Assembly (NCBI GenBank): GCA_023667435.1
Contig: JAMPAB010000005.1
Coordinates: forward strand, 1-53,363
DNA: 53,363 nucleotides
Direction: 5' to 3'
From: Corallococcus sp.
Lineage (GTDB): Bacteria; Bacillota; Clostridia; Christensenellales; CAG-314
Part shown: positions 42,756 to 53,363 of the stretch, piece by piece
How the letters are laid out: each line of letters opens with the position of its first letter
How positions within the stretch are numbered: position 1 is the stretch's first letter
Notes under the pieces: model-generated
What the model was told of the DNA's origin: nothing
The model's input: only the letters and a program-made list of their open reading frames with translations
The model's database searches: none
Program-made: the position numbers and the translations under genes

Positions 42756-45248
42756 TTATTCCGCCGTTCCTTCTTCCGTATCCAGTTCGTCGGCGACGGG
42801 ACTTTCCGATACGCACACAACCTGCGCGTCGCCCTTAAACTTCATAACGCGTACGCCCATCGTGTCTCTGCCTATCTTGGAAATATCCTTTGCGCGGATA
42901 CGTATTACGATACCGTTGTCGGCAATAAGCATTACGTCGTTTTCGGGGTCGATTAGTTTGAGATTGACAAGCTTACCCGTTTTATTGTTGAACACGCCGG
43001 CCTTAATGCCCTTTCCCGCGCGCGACTGCAAACGGTAATCGATAAGCTCGCTGCGTTTGCCGTAACCCTTTTCGGAAATAGTGAGAACTTCCAACCCGTT
43101 ACGCGCTATCGCCATATCTACAACGTAATCGCCGCCGTCCAACTTCATAGACTTGACGCCTTGCGCTTCTCTTCCCATCGGACGGACTTCTTCTTCGGCG
43201 AAACGTATGCACTTTCCTTCATGACTTGCCATAATGATTTCGTCGTAACCGGTAGTCATATCTACGCCGATAAGCTCGTCGTCGCCTACAAGCGATATTG
43301 CTATCTTGCCCGTTTTACGAATGGATTCGAACTCCGTCAGATTCGTCTTTTTGATAAGTCCCTGACGGGTAGCCATAATCAGATTGCCGCGCGAATCTTC
43401 CTTACGCGGTATAACCGCCGTAACTTTTTCGCCGTTATCCAGTTGCAGAATATTTACGATAGCTCTGCCTCTTGCGGTACGTTCCGCCTCAGGCACTTCG
43501 TAACCCTTTATGCAGTACACTTTTCCGCGATTGGTAAAGAACAGTAAATCGTCGTGAGTGTTTGTGATGAACATATTTTCGACGAAATCTTCTTCGCGCG
43601 GTTTATGCGCCGTAACGCCCTTGCCGCCGCGTTTCTGCGTACGGTATTCGGTAACGGGCAAACGTTTGACGTATCCCAAATGCGTCATAGAAATTACAAC
43701 GTCTTCTTTTTCGATAAGGTCGCCTATGTCGATTTCGGAATAGTCCGTGCAAATTTCCGTTTTACGCGGTTCACCGTACTTTTCGCGGATTTCGCTCATT
43801 TCGTTGACTATTATCTCGGAAACTCTTGCAGGCTTTGCAAGAATATCTTTGAGGTCTTTGATAAGCATATCGAGTTCGGCAAGCTCGCGTCTTAAACTTT
43901 CCACTTCCAAATGCGTCAGACGGGACAGTTTCATTTCGAGAATGGCGTTCGTTTGACGTTCGGACAGTTTGAATTCTTTCATTAACGCCGCCGCCGCAGC
44001 CTGCTTGTCCTCACTGTTTTTGATAATGGCTATAACTCTGTCGATATTGTCGAGAGCGATTACCAAACCTTCGATGATATGATATCTGTCTTCCGCCTTT
44101 TCGAGGTCGAACTTAGTACGACGGGTGACGACGCTGCGTTGATGCTCTATGTAATAGGAGAGTATTTCTTTCAACGACATTATACGCGGTTCGCCGTCCG
44201 CAAGAGCCAGCAGGGTTATGCCGTCGGACACTTGCAACTGCGTATGCTTAAACAGCGTGTTAAGCACTACCTGCGCGTTGGCGTCGCGTTTAAGCTCGAA
44301 CACTATACGCATACCTTTACGGTCGCTTTCGTCGCGAATATCCGATATTCCTTCGACGCGTTTGTCTTTGACAAGACCTGCCGTCGTTTCGATTAACTTG
44401 GCTTTGTTTACCTGATAAGGCAATTCCGTAACGATTATGCGCTGACGTCCGTGATATTCTTCGATATCCGTCTTGGCGCGCACCAAAATACTGCCTTTAC
44501 CCGTCTTGTAAGCGCTGCGAACTCCCATTCGTCCCATCATTATTCCGCCTGTGGGGAAATCGGGCGCGGGAATTATTTTCATAAGCTCCTCGACCGTGAT
44601 GTCGGGATTGTTAAGCACCGCTATCGCTCCGTCGATAACTTCGCCCAAATTGTGAGGCGGAATGTTCGTCGCCATACCTACGGCGATACCGTCCGCGCCG
44701 TTTACAAGCAAGTTGGGAAAACGACTGGGCAACACCGTCGGCTGCATCAACGTATTGTCGAAGTTGGGTGTGAAATCAACCGTATTTTTGTCTATTTCGC
44801 GCAGCATTTCGTACGCTATCTTAGATAACCTTGCCTCAGTATAACGTTGCGCCGCCGGAGGGTCGCCGTCTACGCTGCCGAAGTTTCCCTGACCGTCAAC
44901 AAGCGGACAGCGAATGGAGAAGTCCTGCGCCAAACGCACCAAAGCTTCGTAAACCGCCGAATCTCCGTGAGGGTGATACTTACCCAAAACGTCGCCGACG
45001 ATACGCGCGCATTTACGGTACGGTTTGTCGTTGAACAAATTCAATTCGCCCATTGCGTAAAGAATACGTCTGTGAACGGGTTTTAATCCGTCCCTTACGT
45101 CGGGAATTGCGCGAGATACGTTTACCGCCATAGCGTAGGCGATAAACGATTTTTTCATCTCTTCTTCCATCTTTATTACTTTGACGTTCGTCTGCCCCAA
45201 CGCCTGTACGTAATCGAGGTTGTGTATTTCCTGTTGTTGTTTTGCCAT
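42756..45248 (-). CDS. gyrA: DNA gyrase subunit A
   Basis: An 830-residue breakage-reunion subunit of DNA gyrase, which forms A2B2 with GyrB and introduces negative supercoils. [20 protein letters not shown] and the active-site tyrosine in [10 protein letters not shown] are present. The quinolone-determining region reads [10 protein letters not shown], with serine and glutamate at the usual resistance positions, i.e. no classical resistance change. The C-terminal beta-pinwheel contains a GyrA box as QKRGGKG, which argues for gyrase over topoisomerase IV. About 25 extra residues precede the usual start, but AGGAGG upstream of the ATG supports it. It starts 12 bp after gyrB. Confidence 0.97.
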   Translation of the reverse strand: MAKQQQEIHNLDYVQALGQTNVKVIKMEEEMKKSFIAYAMAVNVSRAIPDVRDGLKPVHRRILYAMGELNLFNDKPYRKCARIVGDVLGKYHPHGDSAVYEALVRLAQDFSIRCPLVDGQGNFGSVDGDPPAAQRYTEARLSKIAYEMLREIDKNTVDFTPNFDNTLMQPTVLPSRFPNLLVNGADGIAVGMATNIPPHNLGEVIDGAIAVLNNPDITVEELMKIIPAPDFPTGGIMMGRMGVRSAYKTGKGSILVRAKTDIEEYHGRQRIIVTELPYQVNKAKLIETTAGLVKDKRVEGISDIRDESDRKGMRIVFELKRDANAQVVLNTLFKHTQLQVSDGITLLALADGEPRIMSLKEILSYYIEHQRSVVTRRTKFDLEKAEDRYHIIEGLVIALDNIDRVIAIIKNSEDKQAAAAALMKEFKLSERQTNAILEMKLSRLTHLEVESLRRELAELDMLIKDLKDILAKPARVSEIIVNEMSEIREKYGEPRKTEICTDYSEIDIGDLIEKEDVVISMTHLGYVKRLPVTEYRTQKRGGKGVTAHKPREEDFVENMFITNTHDDLLFFTNRGKVYCIKGYEVPEAERTARGRAIVNILQLDNGEKVTAVIPRKEDSRGNLIMATRQGLIKKTNLTEFESIRKTGKIAISLVGDDELIGVDMTTGYDEIIMASHEGKCIRFAEEEVRPMGREAQGVKSMKLDGGDYVVDMAIARNGLEVLTISEKGYGKRSELIDYRLQSRAGKGIKAGVFNNKTGKLVNLKLIDPENDVMLIADNGIVIRIRAKDISKIGRDTMGVRVMKFKGDAQVVCVSESPVADELDTEEGTAE

Positions 45249-45260
45249 AGTTAATGCCTC

Positions 45261-47177
<1,917 letters not shown>

Positions 47178-47321
47178 TTACTTTCCGAGAAAGAATTTTT
47201 ATAAATTCGCTTCTGCCTCGCCGACGGAGTAAATTCATTACGAACGCGCTTGCAACCAACGCTTTTAGGGCGCGTTTTTATTTTTATTTGCTCCGAATTC
47301 GCCGCAGATAAATTTATATAT

Positions 47322-47350
47322 ATTATATCATATATTGTCTTATTTGTACA
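47322..47350 (-). promoter_or_regulatory. Putative gyrB promoter
   Basis: On the minus strand an extended -10 TGATATAAT is preceded by a weak TGTACA at the -35 position. The leader before gyrB would be about 150 bases. Promoter control by supercoiling is common for gyrase genes but cannot be shown here. Confidence 0.5.
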
Positions 47351-47545
47351 CGCTTTTGCAAAGATTTTTTAAGACAAATTGTCGTCTGACGGCGGCAAAC
47401 CGCTTTCTAAGAGCAAAAAGCGGTAATGTCGAGGGGATAGACGGGCAAACGCAAAAACGGCTTACAATCAAATTTTTATCGCTACGGGTTCGACGCGGCA
47501 GAAAATATATTCTAAAGGCAATATACGGAAATATCGCGCGCGGTG
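47351..47545. other. Central part of the gyrB-recF intergenic region
   Basis: No DnaA-box cluster (TTATCCACA or close variants), no AT-rich unwinding array and no gene were seen. A plus-strand frame at 47335-47604 lacks a ribosome binding site. I see no evidence for an origin of replication. Confidence 0.5.
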
Positions 47546-47574
47546 TTGTAAAGAAATCGTCTTTGTGTTATAAT
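47546..47574 (+). promoter_or_regulatory. Putative recF promoter
   Basis: TTGTAA and a perfect TATAAT are separated by 17 bases. The recF ATG lies about 165 bases downstream, so the leader is long; nothing structured was recognised in it. Confidence 0.65.
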
Positions 47575-47740
47575 AATCTAAATAAAAAATATTGTCCGTA
47601 TTAAAATATCCGCCGAACGGGAACCGCCGTATTTTAAACCGAATACCGTTCGACGCCGCCAAATAAAAATCTATTCGGCCGCGCGGCGAGCTTAAAGAAG
47701 CTCGGCGCGAAAAACGGAGATAAAAACGTCGGAAAAGAAA

Positions 47741-48844
47741 ATGAAAGTAAAAGAACTAACCGTTTGCAATCTGCGGAATCTTGCAAAGCAGACCGTCAGA
47801 CCGAACGACAAACTCAATATTTTTACTGGGGACAACGCGCAAGGCAAAACCAATCTTGTAGAAAGCGTCTATTTGTGTTGCATAGGAAAAAGTCCGCGCA
47901 CCGACAAAGATAAAGATATGATATGCTGGGGCAAGGATTACGCTTACGTAAAAGTGAAATACGCCTGCCGTTTCGGAGAGGGCGAAATTTACGTGGCGCT
48001 GCGTTCCGACGCCAAGAAGCAAATAGCTGTAAATTCCGTACCCATTGCGCGAATGGGCGAGCTTATGGGATATCTCAACTGTATATATTTTTCGCCCAAC
48101 GAAATAAAAATAATATCGCAGTCTCCCGTAGAGCGCAGACGCTTCCTCGACATAGACCTGTGCCAAACGGACAAAAATTATTTTTACAGCCTGTCACGAT
48201 TCAACAAAGCGCTTGCGCAGCGCAACAACCTGCTCAAACAACCTAACAATCCCGACGAACTGAAAGAAACGCTGTTTGTCTGGAACGAACAGATTGCCGA
48301 AGAAGGCGCCAAAGTAATATTTAAAAGAAAGACCTTTTGCGAGAAACTCAAAATTCACGCAAAACAGTGTCACTTGACGTTATCCGACGGCAAGGAAGAT
48401 CTCTCTTTGGATTACGTAACTCAGATAAAAGGCGAATCGGTAAAAGAAATTACCGAAAATTACCTAAGACAATTACGGGAATCAACGGAAAAAGATATAC
48501 TGCTGCGCTACACTACGGCAGGTTGTCAAAGGGACGACATATCGCTTAAAATAAACGGCGTAGACGTCCGTACGTTCGGCAGTCAGGGGCAACTCCGCAC
48601 GACCGCGCTATCCTTAAAGCTTGCCGAATTGAAAATATTCAAAGAACTTATCGGAGAATATCCCGTGTTGATTCTCGACGATGTACTGTCCGAATTGGAC
48701 GCGGACAGACAAAAACGCCTGTTGAATTTCGATGCGGATTTGCAGATTCTGCTCACAACGGCAACGCCTGCGGACAAAGCTCTTATATCTACGGACTGCA
48801 AATACTTTACGATAAAAAACGGCGTTTGCAAAGATAACGCGTAA
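47741..48844 (+). CDS. recF: DNA repair protein RecF
   Basis: A 367-residue SMC-like ATPase that loads RecA at single-strand gaps with RecO and RecR. Walker A is GDNAQGKTN (about residues 30-38), the signature is FGSQGQLRTTALSLKLAEL, and Walker B is PVLILDDVLSELD near residue 310. NLRNL in the first strand and VERRRFLDIDL are further family marks. The ATG has GGAAAAG upstream. In many Firmicutes recF sits between dnaN and gyrB on one strand; here it diverges from gyrB and is followed by asnA, a rearranged order. Confidence 0.95.
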   Translation: MKVKELTVCNLRNLAKQTVRPNDKLNIFTGDNAQGKTNLVESVYLCCIGKSPRTDKDKDMICWGKDYAYVKVKYACRFGEGEIYVALRSDAKKQIAVNSVPIARMGELMGYLNCIYFSPNEIKIISQSPVERRRFLDIDLCQTDKNYFYSLSRFNKALAQRNNLLKQPNNPDELKETLFVWNEQIAEEGAKVIFKRKTFCEKLKIHAKQCHLTLSDGKEDLSLDYVTQIKGESVKEITENYLRQLRESTEKDILLRYTTAGCQRDDISLKINGVDVRTFGSQGQLRTTALSLKLAELKIFKELIGEYPVLILDDVLSELDADRQKRLLNFDADLQILLTTATPADKALISTDCKYFTIKNGVCKDNA

Positions 48845-48994
48845 CGAGATTTTTCGCTTCTTCGCAGTCGTTTAAGCGGGAAATTTCCGTCGGACTGCGC
48901 AACGGACTTTGCGGCCGCAATTCTTTTAAATCTTTGCATTTCGTAATTTCGGCGGAAACTTATTATTTTTTTACACTTAAAAGGAACGTTACTA

Positions 48995-49990
48995 ATGAAC
49001 TTGATAAAAGACAAATACGTATATCTCGATATATTGGAAAAGCAAAAATACATAAAGCTGATAAAAGACAAGTTTGAAAGAGATCTGGCTCGCGAGTTAA
49101 ATCTTACGCGCGTTTCCGCGCCGCTGCTTGTAACTAAGGAAAGCGGCCTGCAGGACGATTTGAGCGGAACGGAAAGAAAAGTTGCCTTCGACGTACTTAA
49201 GGACGGCAAAGAGGTTGAAATTGTACAGTCTCTCGCAAAATGGAAGAGAACGGCTTTGAAAAAATATAATTTTGCCGTTCATAAAGGTTTATACGCGGAT
49301 ATGACCGCAATACGCCGCGACGATAAAATGGACGAGTTGCACTCTATTTACGTGGATCAATGGGACTGGGAAAAAGTAATTACCGAGACCGACCGAAACG
49401 AAACGTATTTAAAAAACACCGTCAAAAAAATCGTAAAGGCAATAAAAAGCACCAACGAATACGTAATTAAGAAAGGCTTCGACAAGGTAAGCATATGCGA
49501 CGACGTTTTTTTCGTCAACAGTCAGAAGCTGGCGGACATGTACCCCGACAGTTCCGCAAAAGTTCGGGAATATCTCGTGACCAAACGGTACAAAACAGTG
49601 TTCGTGACGCAAATAGGATATCCGTTAAAAGACGGCAAACCTCACGATTTGCGCGCGCCCGACTACGACGACTGGACGCTGAACGGAGATTTGCTGTTCT
49701 ACCACGAGGCATTGGATTGCGCATTGGAACTGTCCAGCATGGGAATACGCGTAAACAAAGAAACGCTGCTTAAACAGGTGGAGATTACCAAAAATTTTGA
49801 ACGCTTGTACTACGACTATCACAAAGCAATATTGTCCGACGCTCTTCCGCAGACAATCGGCGGAGGAATAGGTCAAAGCAGACTGTGTATGTTGCTTTTG
49901 GGACGGGCGCATATAGGGGAAGTTCAATCTTCCTACTGGGACGAACAAACTACGGAAGAATGTCTTAAAGCGGGAATAGAATTGCTGTAA
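48995..49990 (+). CDS. asnA: Aspartate-ammonia ligase (asparagine synthetase A)
   Basis: A 331-residue class II aminoacyl-tRNA-synthetase-like enzyme that makes asparagine from aspartate, ammonia and ATP. Family marks include SAPLLVTKESGLQDDLSGTE, EIVQSLAKWKR, DMTAIRRDD with HSIYVDQWDWE, GDLLFY and the terminal GGGIGQSRLCMLLL. The length equals that of the E. coli enzyme. The start follows AAAGGAACG. It lies 150 bp after recF on the same strand; no T-box or AsnC-type regulator is seen beside it. Confidence 0.96.
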   Translation: MNLIKDKYVYLDILEKQKYIKLIKDKFERDLARELNLTRVSAPLLVTKESGLQDDLSGTERKVAFDVLKDGKEVEIVQSLAKWKRTALKKYNFAVHKGLYADMTAIRRDDKMDELHSIYVDQWDWEKVITETDRNETYLKNTVKKIVKAIKSTNEYVIKKGFDKVSICDDVFFVNSQKLADMYPDSSAKVREYLVTKRYKTVFVTQIGYPLKDGKPHDLRAPDYDDWTLNGDLLFYHEALDCALELSSMGIRVNKETLLKQVEITKNFERLYYDYHKAILSDALPQTIGGGIGQSRLCMLLLGRAHIGEVQSSYWDEQTTEECLKAGIELL

Positions 49991-50143
49991 ACCGTAACGG
50001 GCAGCCGCGACAAATTCAAAACCGCCGAACGCAGACGGACGCGTAAAACCTCTTTCGTTCGTACGGAATACTGCAAAAATACGCGGTTTTCGGCATGGCG
50101 GAATCGACGTTCTTTATCGTTCGGAAATCATCGGGGTGACACT

Positions 50144-51046
50144 GTGGCTATTTTATCGGAATCGAACTGGCTGGAAAACAAGTTGAAGGAAGCTTTAATA
50201 AAAAACGGCATCCAGTTCGAAGAACAAAAACGGATATACGAAAAGGGCGACCACTTTCACCCTAAATACGTCGTCGATTTCTATCTTACAAACGGAGCTA
50301 ACGATTTGATAGTGGAATGCGACGGTTTTTCTTTCCATTCCAGCGACAAAGACGTTGCATACGGCATAGAGCGCGACCGATGGCTGAAAAGTCGCGGTTA
50401 CAAAAATATAATTCACTTCACTTCCAACCAAATAAAATACGAGTCGGATACCGTTCTTGCGGTAATCAAAAACAAACTGGGAATTGCGAAAGCGGACGCA
50501 AACGAAACGAAATTCAGAGGAAAAACGCGAAGAACAAAACCCGTTATCAACATAAAGAACGCAAACTTACACGACGTGGAATTGTTTTATCAATTCATAG
50601 CCGACGGCGACAAAGTTTACGTTGCGTATAAATTCAGAGACAACACGTTACGCAAAGCAAGCGAGGAACGCATCGTAAACGTCTGCAACGCGCCGACCGA
50701 ACGCGCGGGAGACGTTGCTCTGTTAGCGGCGCTAAAAGACTTGAAAAAATCCGTGACGCTTACCGTATACTGCCATTCCGAATGGCTTACGAATTACTTT
50801 AACGGCGTTATCTTACGCAGCAATGCGGCACCGTTATTGACAAAGTTAAACGACATACTGAGAAGTCACAACTATATCTTCAAATATTTAAATACGACGC
50901 GCGCCGCCGACTACTATTTCGATCCGCAGGACGAACGCTTAATTTGCCGCGAACTGTATAGCAGATGCCGACAGCAGCGTTATACCGACAAAACAAACGA
51001 CTTCATCGATTACAATTTGCTGATTGCAGACGGCGAGACGCAATAA
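50144..51046 (+). CDS. DUF559-type endonuclease fused to an RNase-H-like region
   Basis: A 300-residue protein in two parts. Residues 8-115 match the DUF559/Vsr-like PD-(D/E)XK nuclease fold: HPKYVVDFYL (D45), LIVECDGFSFH (E58, D60, H65), IERDRWLKSRGYKNIIHF. The catalytic acidic residues are in place. After a basic linker (122-133), residues about 155-270 resemble an RNase-H fold (VYVAYKF strand, TERAGDVALLAALKDL helix, TLTVYCHSEWLTNYF strand-helix), but the usual first and third aspartates are absent (H211 sits where TDS is expected). This assignment is inference from pattern. The GTG start follows GGGGTGA. There is no restriction-modification partner nearby. Candidate roles are nucleic-acid repair or defence. 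Confidence 0.75.
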   Translation: MAILSESNWLENKLKEALIKNGIQFEEQKRIYEKGDHFHPKYVVDFYLTNGANDLIVECDGFSFHSSDKDVAYGIERDRWLKSRGYKNIIHFTSNQIKYESDTVLAVIKNKLGIAKADANETKFRGKTRRTKPVINIKNANLHDVELFYQFIADGDKVYVAYKFRDNTLRKASEERIVNVCNAPTERAGDVALLAALKDLKKSVTLTVYCHSEWLTNYFNGVILRSNAAPLLTKLNDILRSHNYIFKYLNTTRAADYYFDPQDERLICRELYSRCRQQRYTDKTNDFIDYNLLIADGETQ

Positions 51047-51236
51047 ACATTTAACGTTTTCTTTATAACCGCGCATTAGCGTCGTTACGCAAGTCATTAC
51101 CGAGCAGACGCGCTCGTCGTCGTTTGCGACAGCAATCGAATTTTAGATTTTTTTCGTAAAACATTCGACAACTGCGGCCAGCTTATCGCGCGTATAACTT
51201 AATCGCTTTTCGGTAATTTTCTTTGTAACAGAAAAG

Positions 51237-51270
51237 ATAATGCGGACTGTTCTAAAACAGACCGCATTAT
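51237..51270 (-). terminator. Strong terminator of the beta-lactamase-family gene
   Basis: ATAATGCGGACTGTT pairs with AACAGACCGCATTAT over 15 bp with a single A-A mismatch and a 4-base loop, followed on the minus strand by CTTTTC. It lies about 20 bases past the stop codon. 51047-51236 shows nothing else. Confidence 0.85.
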
Positions 51271-51290
51271 TTACGTTATTCGACGTACGA

Positions 51291-52835
51291 CTAAAACGAA
51301 TAATTACCCGTTAAAATTTTTGCGCCTATAACGGTCATTGAAATTCCGTCGGCGGAATTGAGATTGCTTAAAATTACTACGCCTTTTTGTCCGTCCTTAG
51401 TAAAGCCCGCATAACTGTTAAAATCGGTCGTCGAGCCGTTGTGCCATACGATACCGTTTTTGTCGTCCAACATCCACGTCATACCGACCGCGTCCGTTCG
51501 TATATTCAGTTTTTCATACGCTTCATTACTTACGTCTATATCCTTGATTGCGGTATACGTATCCGACGCGTACGCGAGCCTGTCGGTCATATATACGTTT
51601 AGATAATTCGCCATATCCTCGATATTAGAAACAATCGCGCCTGCGGGAACGTACCCGTCGTCGTTTTTCCACTTCCAGTATTTATCGAGATTTCCGCTTT
51701 GCGCCGCAACGCGCGTACTTGCGAGATTTAATTCGTTTTTTATATAATCGTTCATCAGATTTATAAAGTTATCGTTATAGATTTTTTCCAGCGCCAAACC
51801 GACGACGGATATTCCGAAGTTAGAGTAAACAAATGGATAATCTTTATCTTCCAAAGAAATGTTTTTTACTTTATTTAAAATTTGCGTCTTGCTTATTCCG
51901 TAAAAGTCGTTTGAAATTTGCGCGAATTTGTTGCCTATCATCGTATTTTCGAAATAATACGGCGCATAGCCCGAAGTGTGCGTTAAAAGCCTTTCAACGG
52001 TTGGATAATATTTGTCGCCGTCCAAATTCAAATATTTTGAAACGCTATCCGACAGATTTAGTTTACCTTCGTTCACCGCCTTTGCGCACAGTAAGCCGAC
52101 AAAGGTTTTGCTGACGGAACCTATTTCGTAGTCATAAAGAGCATTTTCTTCTCCGCCCGAGCCGTAAGTACGGTAGGTTATGTTTCCGTTTTCTATTACG
52201 GCAATGCTTATTTTTGCGTTTTTATTCGAACAGTCGTAATTTATCATATCCGAAACGGACATTCCGTCAAGATTGACGAGTCTGCTTTGCGCGTAAATTG
52301 CCGCGCCGCCCAAACAGCAGGCGACTGTAAATATAAAAGCTAAAACTACAGACAAAACGGCGACAACGCTTTTTCTTTTTACATTAGCGGACGATTCGGA
52401 CAACAATGCGTTTTTTACCGAAATAAGTATATGCGCAACCGCAAATATAACGGCAGAAACAACCAGCGGAATACTCGCAATCATTATCCCCGAAAACAGA
52501 AAAACAAAAGAAGGAATCACGGAGAGCAATAACGCTTTTACAATACCCGATTTTTTCCACAGTACGCCCCATATCGCGCAATATGCGAGTACGAGAACGG
52601 CGTTTACGACAATGTACGTAATTTCGGCATACGAAAAATAAAAACCCATATACGTATACGGAACGTTGAAAATCATAAACGCCATACAGGCGTATCTGCC
52701 TATCTGTTCGAAAATTTCCGCCGCTTTATTACGATACGTATTTTGATACCCGTTAGGATTTTTTATGGCAAAAATTATGTTCGGTATCATAATAACCGCA
52801 ACGTAAATAAGCCCGTAATAATTAAACCAGCTCAT
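51291..52835 (-). CDS. Membrane-anchored serine beta-lactamase-family protein
   Basis: A 514-residue protein. The N-terminal 185 residues hold about six hydrophobic segments (YYGLIYVAVIMIPNIIFAI through VVAVLSVVLAFIFTVACC). The C-terminal 300 residues form a class C beta-lactamase/penicillin-binding-protein-like domain outside the cell, with the serine motif SVSK (in EIGSVSKTF), the tyrosine motif YSN (in FVYSNFGIS) and HNG near the end in place of KTG. Members act as D-amino-acid peptidases, esterases or peptidoglycan-modifying enzymes; beta-lactam resistance should not be assumed. The start at 52835 is chosen over 52859 because AAGGGGA lies upstream. It is a single gene. Confidence 0.88.
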   Translation of the reverse strand: MSWFNYYGLIYVAVIMIPNIIFAIKNPNGYQNTYRNKAAEIFEQIGRYACMAFMIFNVPYTYMGFYFSYAEITYIVVNAVLVLAYCAIWGVLWKKSGIVKALLLSVIPSFVFLFSGIMIASIPLVVSAVIFAVAHILISVKNALLSESSANVKRKSVVAVLSVVLAFIFTVACCLGGAAIYAQSRLVNLDGMSVSDMINYDCSNKNAKISIAVIENGNITYRTYGSGGEENALYDYEIGSVSKTFVGLLCAKAVNEGKLNLSDSVSKYLNLDGDKYYPTVERLLTHTSGYAPYYFENTMIGNKFAQISNDFYGISKTQILNKVKNISLEDKDYPFVYSNFGISVVGLALEKIYNDNFINLMNDYIKNELNLASTRVAAQSGNLDKYWKWKNDDGYVPAGAIVSNIEDMANYLNVYMTDRLAYASDTYTAIKDIDVSNEAYEKLNIRTDAVGMTWMLDDKNGIVWHNGSTTDFNSYAGFTKDGQKGVVILSNLNSADGISMTVIGAKILTGNYSF

Positions 52836-52994
52836 AGAAAATGTCCCCTTATATAGCAAATCGGATTTTCGCCCGATCCGCTATCGGCGAGTATTTGTCA
52901 ACGCACGAACAGCAATAAAAAATTGCCGCGATAAACGACAACAACGGATTCTCGCAACTTTACGTTTGAATAAATTATATCAAAGCCGATTGAT
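52836..52994. other. Gap between the beta-lactamase-family gene and the IS200 remnant
   Basis: No gene or clear signal is seen, apart from the upstream region of the beta-lactamase-family gene. Confidence 0.4.
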
Positions 52995-53156
52995 TTATGC
53001 AACAGAATAGCAGAGACCCTTTCGGACATTGCACGAACCGACTTTTACACTGTCTTGCAATTTTGCCTTGTTCTTATAATATTCTTCTCGGTTGTGGTAT
53101 TTGCAATTCCTTTTCGTATGTGCTAAACTATTGCTATCATTAAATGATTCTTTCAT
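52995..53156 (-). pseudogene. tnpA: Truncated IS200/IS605-family TnpA transposase
   Basis: A 53-codon frame begins MKESFNDSNSLAHTKRNCKY. The NSLAHTKxNCKYH start is the hallmark of IS200-type Y1 transposases. After CKYH the family sequence (IVFAPKYRR and the HUH motif) is missing, and the frame ends at TAA after about 32 unrelated or distantly related residues. The catalytic tyrosine and HUH motif are absent, so the element is dead, probably through internal deletion. CGGAGGAC precedes the ATG. Confidence 0.75.
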
Positions 53157-53167
53157 TTTTTGTCCTC

Positions 53168-53220
53168 CGTTTGTGTTTTAGTTGACTGGCAGGTCATACT
53201 TATTATACACAAACGGAGTT
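53168..53220 (-). promoter_or_regulatory. IS200-type leader hairpin next to the tnpA start
   Basis: CTCCGTTTGTGT and ACACAAACGGAG form a perfect 12-bp stem with a long loop on the minus strand. The right arm overlaps the GGAGG ribosome binding site. IS200 is known to hide its transposase start in such a 5' hairpin. Confidence 0.75.
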
Positions 53221-53253
53221 TTTCTGTCCGTTTCATCGGTTGAACCTTTTCTG

Positions 53254-53276
53254 AACCACGCGACTATCGCGAGGTT
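53254..53276 (-). mobile_element. Subterminal hairpin of the IS200 remnant
   Basis: AACCACGCGACTATCGCGAGGTT forms an imperfect hairpin (AACC, A-A mismatch, CGCGA, loop CTA). IS200/IS605 elements carry such a hairpin near each end, where the transposase binds. Its distance from tnpA fits the left end. Confidence 0.55.
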
Positions 53277-53313
53277 TTCAAATACAAAAAAAATAAGCAT
53301 ACCGTTTCTGCTA

Positions 53314-53333
53314 TGAACCCCAAAAGTTGGACA
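53314..53333 (+). mobile_element. Possible IS3-family terminal inverted repeat at the window edge
   Basis: TGAACCCCAAAAGTTGGACA resembles the TG-starting ends of IS3-family (IS150-group) elements, which often contain CCCCAAAAGTTGGACA. The element body would lie past the window end, so only one end can be seen. Confidence 0.4.
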
Positions 53334-53363
53334 GATAAATAACTAAATTGCTTGTGAATGAGT

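Overview
The window looks like a chromosomal segment of an endospore-forming member of the Clostridia (Firmicutes). The main evidence is spoIIE, spmA and spmB, strong AGGAGG-type ribosome binding sites, moderate G+C, and Gram-positive style housekeeping genes (gyrB-gyrA, recF, metG, argS). The exact lineage cannot be read from the sequence alone; an uncultured gut Clostridia is my inference.

Layout. 0-4.2 kb: a decayed region with a poly-C tract, a medium-chain dehydrogenase behind a TetR-type regulator, and a REC-HD-GYP-(PAS-like)-GGDEF cyclic-di-GMP protein. 4.4-22.1 kb: a two-gene unit dominated by a 16-kb gene for a 5,333-residue cell-surface protein built of MBG-like and Ig-like repeats, followed by a membrane protein with two tandem copies of a domain I do not recognise. 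22.4-27.4 kb: a small coiled-coil protein, a stand-alone GlmU-type acyltransferase domain and the sporulation genes spoIIE, spmB and spmA. 27.5-31.0 kb: an operon of metG, tatD and the TatD-linked radical SAM protein.

31.0-32.4 kb is accessory DNA. It holds three diverged copies of a hairpin unit, a dispersed palindromic element seen again at 39.8 kb, and a small XRE-type switch with a perfect operator and a frameshifted divergent partner. 32.4-40.7 kb: an endonuclease/exonuclease/phosphatase family protein, queH, a membrane protein, a heterodimeric ABC exporter with one degenerate ATP site, an unannotated 28-residue ORF with an excellent ribosome binding site, and a CvpA-like protein. 40.7-50.0 kb: argS, gyrA and gyrB on the minus strand, then recF and asnA on the plus strand. 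50.1-53.4 kb: a DUF559-type nuclease fused to an RNase-H-like region, a membrane-anchored serine beta-lactamase-family protein, a decayed IS200/IS605 transposase with its ends, and what looks like an IS3-family terminus at the window edge.

The most unusual items are the giant surface protein with its near-identical internal duplication and its unknown two-domain partner, the three-copy hairpin array beside the XRE switch, the promoter-like palindromic element with its 28-residue ORF, and the DUF559/RNase-H-like fusion. No CRISPR array, rRNA or tRNA gene was seen.
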